From: Dacryopinax spathularia
Taxonomy: Eukaryota > Basidiomycota > Dacrymycetes > Dacrymycetales > Dacrymycetaceae
DNA length: 64,000 nucleotides
Direction of reading: 5' to 3'
Assembly (NCBI GenBank): GCA_037974965.1
Contig: JBBPFI010000002.1
Span: 992,001-1,056,000, forward strand
Shown: in pieces, positions 1 through 12,247 of the stretch
Layout of the letters: each line of letters starts with the position of its first letter
Position numbering within the stretch: position 1 is the first letter of the stretch
Position numbers and translations under genes: made by a program
Notes under the pieces: generated by a model
What the model saw: the letters and a program-made list of their open reading frames with translations, nothing else
The model's database searches: none
Told to the model about the DNA's origin: nothing

Positions 1-173
1 AGTGCATCGTCTCTCATTCCCACACGTGTTGCTGTCGATCATGGTGTTGCTGTTGCCCTCCGGGAATGAATGGCTATCTCCTATCTGCCTCTGTCGCTGC
101 TGGGATTGAGTGCTGACGCATTGCCTCGCAATTTTAGACAACAACTCGGCGACGCCTTTCTTACTCCTCTTAC

Positions 174-290
174 GTGAGTACAACGTCTCGCATGATCTCA
201 TCGGTGGCAATCTGCAGCTGCAGCAGCCTTGGCACCTTGCAAACGCGCATCGCCTTCCCGAGTCATGCTAACGACGATCTCACATTTTAG
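174..290 (+). other. Probable 5' UTR intron of the first gene
   Basis: A GTGAGT donor at 174 pairs with an ATTTTAG acceptor ending at 290. A textbook CTAAC branch site lies about 20 nt before the acceptor. No convincing coding exon is seen before the ATG at 565, so this would be a leader intron. The rest of positions 1-564 shows only C/A-rich leader-like sequence. This is inference from splice signals alone; transcript data would settle it. Confidence 0.5.
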
Positions 291-564
291 GTCTCAAAAA
301 TACAGCATACATTCAGCAGTAACGCCAACAACGACAACAACAGACGTGGATTGACGATTCATTCACAAACAAACACAAAGCAACACATACTAACGCAACG
401 CCTTTTGAAGTTTCTACGATTCGACGACCGCTTTTTTCATCACATTTCGACGATTTCATCTCTCTTCATAAGCGACTCCACCTGACTTGTATCACTCGCA
501 CCCACCAACACACCATACCAGCAAAACCCCATCAGGCTTCGCTTTTCGCGTCACACCTTCGACA

Positions 565-3500
565 ATGGCATATCCACCATCACGCATCCCAAGATCTACG
601 GCATCTCCCGCCCCCATCCTCATTCCGTCCCTACGCGTCACCGCGCCAACTCCGGGCCAAACCCCTAGCTCCTCCGTCACGAACGACGGCTCACTGACAA
701 AGAAACCGAAGAGCGTCAAGAGTGTGCGCATTCAAGAGCCTGTTCGTCCTGTCCCTCCGCACGTTATGATGGAGCGTTTGGCGAGAGAGCAGGTTGAGCG
801 TCAGATGGAAGAGAGAATGGACCGTGCGAGGGTCGCGCCGTGGGAGGAGTCCGACGACCGCAGCGTCAACGGAACGGTCTTATCCAAGAAGAAGGGGAAG
901 GAGAACAAGAAAACCGTCTTGACAACGCTTTCCGGTTTCCGCGTTCTTGCCGACCCTTCCCCTCCACTACCGCAACCGGTGTCTCAACCACACCCTTTGT
1001 CGAGGAATGCGTCTGTACGGGCACCCTTGACCGCCGTCCAGCCCGTTCAGGGACGAGCGCGCGCCGACTCCAGGGCAACCCTCCTCAGCTTCAAGTCCAA
1101 CCGTTCCGCCACCAGTCACAAGACGACCTCTAGTATCGCCACCACCTCGACCACTGCCAGCGTTGCGACGACCCTCAGCTCTCGCAGCATCGCAACTCAG
1201 GCTAGTGGCTCCGGAGATTACGACACCATTCGAGAGGCCTCGTCCGTTCGTAGCAAGAACGCAGACGGGCTCAATCGGAAGAGTTCCCGTTCTCGTATGG
1301 GCCTCGATTCCCTGTTCCATGCCTGGGGCTCCAGTAAGGACAACAGTACGTCTGATATGGAGTCGGACTCGAAGGAGAAGGAGAAATCGCTTTGGCGGCG
1401 GACAATAGGGCGAAAGAGTGATCGGGAACGAGAACGCGCCCGTTGTAGGTGTTTTAGTGATGCTTTTGCGATGTCGTACTGACGTTGTCTAGCACCTTCC
1501 CCTTCCTCTATCGGAAGGAGTGGTGAGGTCCGAACCAGCCTCGACCAAGAAAGAGCTCGCTGTACGTGGCATATTTTAGCATGTACCTCGGTCATCATCT
1601 CACAGACGTCTTGGCAGCTCCAACACCTTCATTCTTCTCTGGGCGATCACAGACCCGTGCTCCTTCTCCACCTCCCAGCCAACACCTCCGTTCCAATTCC
1701 ATTGCCATGGTACTGGAGGATGCCGAGAGGCCGACCTCGCCTGCTCCTGGCATGTTGGCTCCGCCGAGCAGCTTCCACGGTATAGCTCCCGATGTCGGTT
1801 ATCCGGGCCTGGTCGAGAGCGACAAAGAGGATAAGAAGGATGCACATGGGCCGCGGTTCATGCGCAGCATCCGGAGCATCGCTACCTTCCGCCAGAAGCA
1901 GAAGGACGAACGATCGCGGGACAGAGGTGAATCCACTTCTTCGGGTTCCTCGTTCGAGGCCGGAGCACCTAGTGCCCAGAACAGCCCCCTGAAGCCCGCG
2001 TGCTCCGGAACCGTATCCAAGCCGGATATTTTGGATGCCACCATCTGCGCGCCGTCTAGCGGAACAGTCCGTTCCGTGAAGGAAGTAAGCGATGGAACAG
2101 TTCGGTCAGCGTCAATTTTCGCTTTCCGCTCGACCAGCCGGGCTTCCAACCACTCCGACGGCCAGAAGGCACGGAAGCCTCGCAGTTCCACTGATACGTT
2201 CGGCTCTGTCTCTTCTCGGGACGTCACTTCGCTTCCTCCTCACCTGCTTCGGTCTGATTACCCGACTCCTCCTTCCCAGCTACAACAGCACACGGCTGAG
2301 GGGAGTGTTGCCCGCACAGGTTCCAAGATGAAGCGGCCCGGCTTGCAAGGTCTCTTCGATAACATCAAGAAGCACAAAGCTGAGAAGTCTCGGTCTGAAA
2401 AGCAGGCTCGCGAGAGCTGGGTGGAGGTCGAGCGTCCCAGCTTCGAATGCACGGATGATGGCAAAGAGCTTATAGCCCTCGCCATGCCATACGTTCTACC
2501 GCCATCGACCGAGTTCGACGGTATTCAACCGGCTTTGCAACCCCCGAGTCCTCCAGTCCGGGATCCCAATACGTATCTACCGGATCTGATGGATCCCACG
2601 CCGAAGAAGGAGCTTCCTGCTGCTTCAAAGACGGCAGAACAGCAAGCTAAGGAGACGACATCTACTGCCAGCACAGTTCGTTTAGTCACTAGGCGGGAAG
2701 TACAGAGGACCCCGAGGAAGAGCCAGAGACCCATGAGCGACGGAGCTACGATGGACTTCATGAGAGATCCAGTTCAAGGTGAAAATGCCGTTTTTGCCTG
2801 GAAGCACGTGACTCAAAGGATGACAGAATTCTCCGCCCTCACCGCAGCCAATTCAGAGCTGTCTGATCTGATTTCAAGGCTGGATCTCACAGTAGCCAAT
2901 ACACCTGACAGCTCTCCGTTGAGGCCCGCGGGTACTCACGCGCTTCCTCTGCCTGCTCCTGCGTTCATGCGGTCGGCAATCACCCGCATGGTAACGAATC
3001 CGGATGTGTCCGCCCCCGCGACGCCACAGGCTGCAGCTGCCACATTGGTCGATGATGAAGTTCAACCGTGGTCTATTGCGTTCGAAAAGACTGCAGTTTC
3101 TAGCGCAGATCACCTCGCGCTTCCAGGCCTCTCCGCTATGCAAGCAAGACAGGCGAAGACCATCTCTGCTGCTGCACGGGAAGAGTGGCTAGATCTCATT
3201 CCTACCGCCATGGGTGCTAGTTCCGGTATAGAAATGAGTACGAAGGCAATTGTAGACAACGGGTATCCGACCGCCAACACAGAGCTCGACTTCGCACAAG
3301 CCGTCGCGTCGTCGCAGCCCGGATCACCTTATGACGGTATACGTGACTCTGCTACGCTCAGCCTCCCTGCGGAGGTCACCAACATGCATCTAGCCATCAC
3401 ACCTGCAAGAGGGGCCACCACGCCAGGTGAAGCACCCTTCCAAGGAAGAGGCGTAGGCTTACAACCAAGCGACAACCCTTCTGTTTCGCTCACCCCTTCG

Positions 3501-6500
3501 ACTCTGGCGTTTGTGGCGGGGAATTACCTCGCGTACACGGCTGGCAACCTGAGCCTCTCTGCGTCAGGATCATCTATTTACGAGTCAGCGCAAGAGACGT
3601 TGCCGAAAGTGGATGATACGGGACTGTCACACGTTGCCCCTATCAGTGCTCCCGCGCAGTTGGCTCCGGAGGAGCTGTCCCGTCGGGCCCAGTCTCCTCC
3701 TCCTAATGTGCCATTGCCACCGACGCCGGAAGCCGAGCTGAGCTTCTCATTCCTTATGCCTGGCCGAATGCCTTCCAAGGAAACCGATTTCTTATCTGAA
3801 CCCGATACGACGCTGTCAACTCCGTCACGGGCAACTGCCACATCGGAGGGCGAGCAGTCCCCGGCTTCTCGAATGTCTTTGGCCAGCGACGACACGTTGG
3901 ACTTCACTCAGACATATCAGGAATTGGCGAACGAAGGAAAACGCAAGAGTTTCGTCAAATACGTTGCGCATGTGTCGGAAGAAATGTTCGGCGATCACCA
4001 ATACTTACCCGAGGTTCTAAAGATCAATGACTCCGCTTCCCACTCAGAGCGGCCGACATTGTCGGACACCGATGCCCAAGGGACCGGAGTCCCGGAGCCA
4101 ACCCACATCGGTCATACGCGTGGTGACTCTTTCTCCTCCTTGCCGTCAATGTACAAGGATCGCGTACCTGGTAACTCTCTCATATTGGACCTCAGTCAGC
4201 CTTCTGCGCTGCATAGCATCTCTTTGGCAAGCGAAGATGCCCATCGTCACGTCGCCATGGATGGGCATGGTCTAGTCTTCCCGAAGAACCCAGCCAACCG
4301 CGATTCGTACATCTCGTACAGCTCATATACTTCTGGTGAGAGCCAGGAAAACAATGCGGATGTTCGCACAGGTAGGGAGAACGACACGTCATATAGCATT
4401 CCATCGATCTCATCGTATGGAGCGATCATCAAGCCTGGGGTATCTAATCCCATGGGATATACCGCGTCTGAGCGCGCTCGTCTTATTTCCACGGACAGTA
4501 GTATCCGTCCTCTAACCGCCGCCACCATGGCTGCGATGGACGAAGAGCAATTGCGCCGTCGATTCAATCGAGAGTCATACGACAGCGTTGCATCGACCTG
4601 GTCTTACCATGCGCCAACACGCCCGACCCCTTTGCAGTATCGCACACAAGGTATCAACGACAGTCAACAGGGACCCCCACCTGCGTATCTGAACAACAAC
4701 AAGCGCAACTCATTGATGCGAAACCGCGATTCCGTGGATAGTCAATCTGCAGCCTACGCATACCTGACTGAGGGCAGCATTGCCGGGATCGTCGCCGCCG
4801 CAAACCGCAGCGCGGAGCACTCCCGGGACAGTATCATGAGTGAAGTGTCTGAGATGAGCCCGATGTCGTACCAGAGACGGGGACGGCCAGCCATTGCGGA
4901 CGACAAGATGTTCCAGTCAGCCAATCAAGACGGGCCGCTAGAATCCATCGTTTCATCGCCAGATGGAAGCGAGGCAGGCCTGGCAAGTCGTCCCTCATTC
5001 GATTCCGGTGCACCATCAACAGTTTCGAGGGAAACCGATGACGAATACTTCACAGACGACGAGGATTCGCTCTTCCCATCGGAAGGGAAACGGGTCTCCG
5101 TCGCCGATTCGTTATTCAGCAGTGAGGGCGAAGGGGCAAACCCCGCAATCCCGCCTTTGTTCCAGAAGCACGGGCGAAGGCCCCGACCAGTCTCGGCCAT
5201 GAGCACTGACTCCGCATTTGCCCCGGGACCGGACGACACCGTCATGACAATGCTTGATGGTGATGTGGTACGCACAAGTCGCTCTCTTATTGAGAACTCG
5301 CCTAGCGTACATGTCGCCTTACATCGGCAGGCAAGAGCGGCGAGAACAAATATTGTTGTCAAGAGCGATGACGCCTCGGAAAGACCGCGTGAGTCTGCTC
5401 AGACCGTCAGATTCCCCGAGACAAGAAAACCTGCGGCGCTTCCAAGTCTGCAAGCGGCCGAGAACGTAGACGAACCTGCATTGGTCGCGTCGGGAATGAG
5501 TGACGATATACGTAAGTTTGATAGTTTGCAGGATAGTACTACTCCTTACTGTTCGTAGTATCTCCACCCCGCATCGCGAAGCCCGCTCCACCCTCGGCGC
5601 GAAAAAGGATGGCTGCGAAGGATGGCGTTAAGCTGCCGAAGGAACTAGGCAATTTCACCGACAATCCTTCCGAAGGAAACGCCATGGACTCCAAACGTAT
5701 GCCCGACCTTCCGAAGGCGCAGGGCTCCAAGGGCAGTGCATCTCAAGTGATGAAGGCTACACCGACCGTCACCGCCGGCCGAATGCGTCCCCATGCTCCA
5801 GGGCATCGTCCCTACAGTGGCCATGTCATCGACACCATCGCCGAGGAGACTGCAACGCCGTCCCGCTCCGGCTCCGACCAAGACTCACCGGAGCGTCGAG
5901 ACGATCGGGATCTGGAAACCATGAACGAGGCAAACAAGGGTCGTCTGGACAAACTTGAGAAGAAAAAGAGTTTAGTGCACGAAGTGCGCGAAAGTATGGT
6001 ATTGTTCCCAGGCAAGCCGGAGGAAGAGGAGTTTGATCCGGAAGAAACCGAGATGCCGACCACGCGGGAAGCGATCTTAAACTTCTTGGCGATGTCACAA
6101 AACAAGTTCAAGCCACGCACAGATCTACCTGCACGGACGCGAACACGTTCACGCACGAACTCTAGACCCTCGCCATACCCCCTGCCAGACTGGGAGAAGC
6201 CAAACGTACAACAACCGCCTCTGCCGACTGCTCGAGGGGAGCAGGCTGTAGTCAATCAGCCGCAATCTGCCACTCTAGAGATCGGTGTTCCGAAATCAGA
6301 CGCCACGGCTTTGTTTACTTTTGATTCGAGCTATCCCTATCCCGGTTCTTCCAAAGCTGCTCCACGAGTCGCTATACTGGATGAAGGGGATCAGCCATCT
6401 GCCCCGCCGCGAGCTGTGGTCCAACGACCAAGAGTCAAGAGCACCGAGCGCCGCCAGGCTCTGGCACCGTCTCGGCGATCGGGAGCCGTATCTTCCCAGA

Positions 6501-6821
6501 AACCTCCACCTTCTGCTACGAGCAAAGGGTTCGTTCTGGCTCAAGCCGCGAAGCTCAATGCCAACGTCGCAAATAGTCACAAGCCCACTCAGTTGAACGA
6601 CGACACCACCAAGAACAAACGTACGAAAGCCACCAGTGCAGCGGCAAGAGAAAACGAAGCAGCCGGCCTGCTCGTGAGGTATGTCCGCCGTCTGATTGCA
6701 ACATAGGCAAAATTTCTAACCACCTTTTATCAGTCCGGCTGACTCCCTGCGGATCGCCCGCCCGAAGCCGAAAGGTCGACCGACGGGTCGGGCACCGGCC
6801 CCCATTCTTCTCCGAAATTAG
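565..6821 (+). CDS. Very large serine/proline-rich disordered protein, function unknown
   Basis: I do not recognise this gene. Five exons (565-1444, 1493-1561, 1606-5511, 5559-6678, 6734-6821) join in frame to about 2,020 residues. The ATG at 565 is the first in frame; all four introns have GT-AG ends and lengths of 44-55 nt. The product is dominated by Ser, Pro, Thr and charged residues, with no membrane segment and no domain I can name. A basic stretch lies near residue 100 and acidic Asp/Glu clusters in the third quarter. The C-terminus has a basic KPKGRPTGRAP segment resembling an AT-hook core. Such proteins in basidiomycetes are often labelled proteophosphoglycan-like because of composition, which says little about function. 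A phosphorylated scaffold in signalling, polarity or chromatin is possible but unproven. The gene model is good; the role is open. Confidence 0.8.
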
Positions 6822-7125
6822 TATCTCCTGTGCACCGTCATATCTTGTCATACTGTCGTTACCTGCGGCTGCTTAAGTTTGTTTTCATTATGCGTCGCGT
6901 GTTGTAATTGTGAGCCACCTTTCACCCACTCAGCGTTGAGGAAGCTAGGATATGCAGTATCTGGCATGTTATTCTGGGACCGTGCCAGGAACAACTGGTG
7001 TCCGCGACATTGACGACGTAGATACATCGTCGGCTCTTGTTCGGGCAGAGAGGAGGCTGCCCTTTCAATGGCAACAATTTTAGCGCTCATGTATCCATGT
7101 ATCCAGGGTCCAGCGGCCCCGGCGC

Positions 7126-7956
7126 TTGGCTTTTGGCCTTTTCTCCTGTCGATCTCTCATGGAGTCCCTCCTCCTGCAGCCGGGGCCGTTCCCCGCTCGA
7201 GCTCTGCTCAACTGCATAATACACCGTCGACTTCCCACCGGAACCCAGTTATCAGCTCGGATTGTCGAGACGGAATACTATCACGAGGCAGACCCAGCAT
7301 CGCATAGTTACCAGGGAACCCGGACAGCCCGCAATGCCGTGATGTTCGGGCCACCTGGTCATGCGTACGTCTACCGGAGCTACGGCATTCACTGGTGTCT
7401 GAACTGCGTTGCTGCGCCGGAAGGAGAGGGGTGTGGGGTTCTGATACGAGCCGTGGAGCCGCTGGAAGGTGTGGAAGAGATGAGCAAGCTGAGGAGCCGA
7501 GGGCAGAAGACGGCGATCGCGTTGCATAAGCTGGGCAGCGGCCCGGGCAATGTTGCCCAAGCGCTAGGGCTGGATCTCAGCTTTGGCGGGATGAACATGC
7601 TGGATAAGACCTCGGAATTATGGATCGAACAAGGTGAACCGTTGCCGGAAGAGCAGATTGGTTCGAGCCCTAGAATCGGAATTACCCGTGCGGTCGACCA
7701 GCCATGGAGGTTCTTCATCAAGGGGAACCCGTCCGTTAGCGGGCCAAAAGTTGTCAAAGCGGCCAAAGTAACTGTCAAGGTCGCGAAGAAGGTCAAGACG
7801 GTGACATCGCCGAAGGTGCCGAAACGACAACGCGAATCGTCGAATTCTTCCGATACGCTAGTGCCCATTACGGACAAGGAAGAAACGGCGGACAGCAAAC
7901 AACGTCGGAGATCTGCACGGCTTGCTAGCCGATTCTTTGCGGATGGTACACCATGA
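7126..7956 (+). CDS. MPG: DNA-3-methyladenine glycosylase, AAG/MPG family
   Basis: Removes alkylated purines such as 3-methyladenine from DNA, starting base excision repair in the nucleus. The single exon encodes 276 residues. The family signature IVETEYY is at residues 46-52; by comparison with human AAG, Glu50 is the water-activating residue and Tyr52 the base-flipping intercalator. Further conserved blocks are RNAVMF, YVYRSYGIHWCLN, VLIRAVEPLEG and LGSGPGNVAQAL, ending with the RFFIKGNPSVSG strand. After residue 205 a Lys-rich tail (KVAKKVKTV, KVPKRQR) looks like a nuclear localisation signal. The start at 7126 fits, but Met12 or a short upstream exon is possible because the N-terminus is short. 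Many ascomycetes rely only on HhH-type MAG1, so an AAG-type enzyme is notable. It converges on XPF with 78 bp between stop codons. Confidence 0.9.
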   Translation: MAFGLFSCRSLMESLLLQPGPFPARALLNCIIHRRLPTGTQLSARIVETEYYHEADPASHSYQGTRTARNAVMFGPPGHAYVYRSYGIHWCLNCVAAPEGEGCGVLIRAVEPLEGVEEMSKLRSRGQKTAIALHKLGSGPGNVAQALGLDLSFGGMNMLDKTSELWIEQGEPLPEEQIGSSPRIGITRAVDQPWRFFIKGNPSVSGPKVVKAAKVTVKVAKKVKTVTSPKVPKRQRESSNSSDTLVPITDKEETADSKQRRRSARLASRFFADGTP

Positions 7957-8034
7957 AGGTTACGATGATGCGATACGCTATAACGATACAACAACAACGA
8001 TATCCCAACAAGAAGATATCCCTAATTATACAAA

Positions 8035-11000
8035 TCATGTCGCCCGTCCGGCCTGCTTCCGCCTTCCACGATTGACGAACGCGTAGCACTGCTTTCCACC
8101 TTCAGTGCCGAGCAGGCTCTGCATCTCCTCCTGGCTCAGCCGGCATAGGTCTCGCACGCTGCCAACTTTGCCCATCACGTATCGGACGTTCTTGCTCGTG
8201 ATCCCCGGGAAACAGCGGAGCAAGTCTTCCGCTTGGGTGTTCCAACCGCCCTCGGTCATGTTCGCCACGCCCTCCTCAGCGCCGATCTGTACCGCTCGGG
8301 ATGGATCCGGCTCGGGGTGGTTCAGCTTCAGGTCGGGGAAGATCTTGGCGGTCGCGAAGGGAGAAGAGGACCAGATGATGCGCAAGCGGGGGAACGCGAG
8401 TGTGAGGAGAACGAGTTTGGACTGGATGGTAGACGTGTCAGAGGGGTTGAACTCGGCTGGTTGGTTCGGTTTCGCCGTCTTGGCCTGCGAGCGAGTTTCC
8501 GAGATCGTCTACACTCCGTCAGTATGCCATGTTAGATCTTGGACAGCAGAACGTACCTGTAATGAGAACGACTTATCCTGCTCAAACTCGATAAGCAGGA
8601 TAGGCTGCTTATAATGCACCGACATGAGCTCGCACTGCGTATACAATCGTCCGCTATTGAAACTCTGCACCAAATCGGGTACGCTCTTCCGCTCAACGCA
8701 AATATCGGGCGTGAGGACGTAGTCGCCGACCGTCAGGGTGGCAGGGACGATCTGGATGTTGGCTGCGTGCAGGAGGGAGGGTAGGCTGGATCGGAATTCT
8801 CGCATGTCGACGATAATCTATCAGATCATCAGTATCAGTTTCCAGTGCAGAGAGCGGGAGGTGCATACCCTAGTCGGCTCGGAATTGACCACCTTCCCAC
8901 CACCCGCAATCCTCGAGCTGATCGTCTTGATCAGATCCCCGCTCCCGGCCCTCATCGGCGCCTCCAAAATCGGATTCAACATCGTCCCCCTCTCCTCGAT
9001 AAGCTTCGCAAACGCGTCCTTCTCCCTCCTCTGCTGTGCAAGGTACATATAGTCCTCGCTCGTCATCTCATACACCATGAAGTACACCCTTACCGCCAGG
9101 CCCGGGTGGGCAGCCCGATAGCATTCGACGCGCCGGATAAAGGCTTGGTCCGGCTCGTACATCACTATCCAGCGCGGTTGCAGCTCGGAGAGGAGCATGT
9201 CGTCCCCGTCGTCGCCGTACGGGCGGACGAGGACGATCGTGTCGTCTGGTAGGAGGCCGAACTCGGAGTCGAACGCTGCGCTGTCGATCCGGTCTACGAG
9301 GGAGACGACGTCTTCGGAGGACATGGTGTTGAGCGTGTCGGGGGGCGGAGAGGCATGCGTGTTATCAATACTATCCCCTCAGTCAGCCTAACCCGTCCAG
9401 AGGGGAAGGAAGAAGAAAGACGGACAAAGAACTGAGCTCAACGGCCTCCTCCTCCATCTTGACCTCCTCCGCTGCTGCCCCGCCCCTCAAGATACTCCTC
9501 CCCACAGGCTCGGGGACCTTCCCGCCCCTCATCCTCCTCCGCTGCTGGATCGCCCTCTCCCTCAACCTATCCTTCTTCATCAGCGCCTCGCTCACCTCCC
9601 CTTCCGCCTTCGCTCCCGGGCCACCCGGTCCATCCCTCCCATCTCTTCCCCCGTCGAGCCCAGAAGGAGCAGAGTCCCCAGCAGCACCAGGCGCAAACCT
9701 CTTCAAACTCCCCCCGCCCTTCGCCAGCTCAGACTTAGCCTGCATAGCAGCCCTCAACCCTCTCCCCTTCCAATATATATACTCCCTCAGATGCGCATCG
9801 AGCATCTTCGCGCCTGGCGGGCGCTCGTCTTCCCCGCTCGCAGCAGTTCCGGAGGACGCGTGTTGGGGAGTGAGGGAAGTGAGGTATTCGCGGATGATGG
9901 CGCACGTTTTGTTGTCGTGTACCATTACCAGGACCAGATTAGTGCCCGGGGCATCTGGACCCCCATGTCAGCTCTCACATCCTCGGCCGCCGGCGGGGCG
10001 GGGCGGGGAGAAGGGAGAGAGGGGGAGGATGGGACGTACTGGATGGGTAGGGGTTCTGGACCATAGTCTCCTCGATCTCCTGCAGCACCCTCCTCAACAA
10101 ATCCCATTTCGGCAGCTCGTCATAAACAGGCTCCATCCCCTCCGGCAACCACCTCGGTCTCCTTTTTTCCTCTGCCTTCCTCCGTCTTCCTTCCAGACCC
10201 TCCCACTCATCTAGGACGTCCCATTCGTCTTCCTCGACCCCTCCTTCCGCGGCCGCAGCGGAGGCAGCCGCGAAAGCCGCGTCTGTTGATTTTGCGCTGG
10301 AGGAGGACATGGTATAACACCTCGCCTTAGCCGTAACGAGCATCGTACTCGCCGCATCCATATACAACCACGGACTCTGATGCACCCTCGCCGCCCCACT
10401 CTCACTCACCGTATTACTGGCGATAATGCTCTCCAGATACTTCAAAAAGGTCGTAGGAGGGTAAGCGAGTAAGAAGCGAAGGAGACGACGCAGTTCCGCG
10501 AGGTCTTTGACGAGCTGGTTTGTTCGGGGGCCGACGCGGTGCCAGATACTGTCGAGTTGCTTGCGGATGAGGTAGTCGAAGGACTTGAAGTAGGCGTTTT
10601 CGACTGTTAGGTCGTCTAGGTCGAGCTGCGGTGCTGGTTAGCCTGACTGTCCTCGACAAGGCACGTCCGGGGAGATGAGGCCGGAGAGGGAGAAGAGGAG
10701 CAGGAAGAGGAGGGAAGAGGTGCAGGAGGAGAAGGGAAGAGGCAGACGCACCGTACTATGATTCCTCTTAATCTCCGACAAAGTAGCCTCCATACACTCC
10801 ACAATACACCTATGAATCTCGACCATGCTCTCGCTCATCCTCTGATAAATCTCCACCACGTCCGCCTGCCTCCTGCTCAGGCTCTCCTGCACCTGCTCGT
10901 GGAACCGCGGGTAGAGACGGACGGACTGGAGACGGAGCTCTTTCATCACGCTTCGGAGGGGGGAGAAGCCGTATGTGAAGTGTTCGGGGTCGTCGGAGAA

Positions 11001-11558
11001 GGCCTTTAGGAAACCGAGCGTGTTGGATTCGCGGTAGAGGCGGACGATGAATGATTCTGTGCTTGTTGCTGATACCCTTCCGTCTCACATCAGCTCACAG
11101 CTCACAGCTCACGTTGCACCGGAGAAAGGCAGGAGTTGAGAAGTTGAGGGGAGGAGGAGAGGGACGCACTTCTCAGCATGCAGCACCATCATCCCCGTAA
11201 TAAGCTCAACAGGAATATCCTTCTGCAACAAATCCACCACCAAAATCCGGCTCGTAACGCTCACCAGCCCTCCCAGCTTATACATCTCCCTCCTCTCCGC
11301 TCTCGGCATCTCATAATCCACCAACCTCAGCCCCGGTCTCCTGACACCCATCACTCCCAAAAGCTCGCCGATGCCGGCTTCTTCCTCTGGGGAGGCGCCG
11401 ACGAGGAGGACGAGCGAGCTGGGCGTGTCGTATATTTTGAGGAGGGTGCATATTATTGTTCGCAACCCGAGGCCTCGGGCGAGGATGAGGAGGTCGGAGG
11501 AGTGCGGGGAGTGGAGCTCGTCGATGATGTGTTTTTGGAAGGGGAGGAGGACGGTCAT
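8035..11558 (-). CDS. RAD1: XPF/ERCC4 structure-specific endonuclease (RAD1, S. pombe rad16)
   Basis: Catalytic subunit of the XPF-ERCC1 (Rad1-Rad10) nuclease, which cuts 5' of the lesion in nucleotide excision repair and acts in crosslink repair and recombination. Seven exons (11558-11170, 11076-10752, 10625-10040, 9954-9426, 9370-8869, 8817-8557, 8508-8035) give about 1,021 residues in frame. The N-terminus has the degenerate SF2 helicase-like region ([22 protein letters not shown]). The ERCC4 nuclease domain starts with [16 protein letters not shown] near residue 778 and carries [15 protein letters not shown] (GD and ERK catalytic motif, about 808-822). The C-terminal tandem HhH region includes [17 protein letters not shown]. 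An acidic, Gly-rich linker around 390-590 is less conserved. Several introns begin GTGCGTCC or GTACGTCC followed by a pyrimidine run. One acceptor (GGAAG, exon 2) and one donor (GTCCGT, exon 4) are weak and should be confirmed. Confidence 0.93.
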
Positions 11559-12247
11559 TGTTCATGCATTGTGGGATGTTGCGGGGGGTGGGGGGGGGGA
11601 AGGAGAACTAGCTGAGTACTAGCCAAGCTGCACTTGGGAGACGCGAAGAGGCGCACCCTGAAAGATGGTTACGTAACAAAACTGTGACTTGATCACCAAC
11701 AATGACTCGCACGACCACAAAACCACATCTGGAGGAGAGGAAGTACATTACTGGCTGGGTACGACTCTCATCTCAATCTGACTGAATTTGTCCGCATGAC
11801 AGCGGTGTAATGCAGTATTTACAACCCGAATGTAAAGGACAAAGCAGTAGCACGTGATCAGTCATCTGGAGTCTTCCGGTTCCCACTCGTCTGGTACTGT
11901 CTGGTACTGTATTCCACTAGCAATCAACGTAAGACCACAGTCCCAGGAACCCTCCCGCTTCTAGTGGTTTGTTAAGTATGTTGTAAGGTTTTTCATACAA
12001 TGAAGTGGTGCCTTTACTTTTTGTACTGAATACGATCGAATCCTCTTCCGGCGCGGTTCGGCGCGGCGGCTTCCGCTGATTGCGCCGCGGTTCCGTCAAC
12101 GCGTCCTCACTGTCTCAGCGCCCCTCCTCACCAAACACCTTACAAGCCGTCCACGTCGCGTGCCTCCTCATCTCGGACGACCACCACGACCACCAACAAC
12201 CTACCGACGGCGAGCTCGCTCTTTACCACGGCGCGGACTAAGGAACG
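11559..12247. promoter_or_regulatory. Divergent promoter region between RAD1 and the membrane-protein gene
   Basis: This 689-bp spacer separates two divergent start codons. It contains a CACGTG E-box core near 11852 and a short direct repeat (GTCTGGTACT twice, about 11889-11908). A G-run lies near 11590. No coding exon or TATA box is obvious. Shared regulation is only an inference from geometry. Confidence 0.35.
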
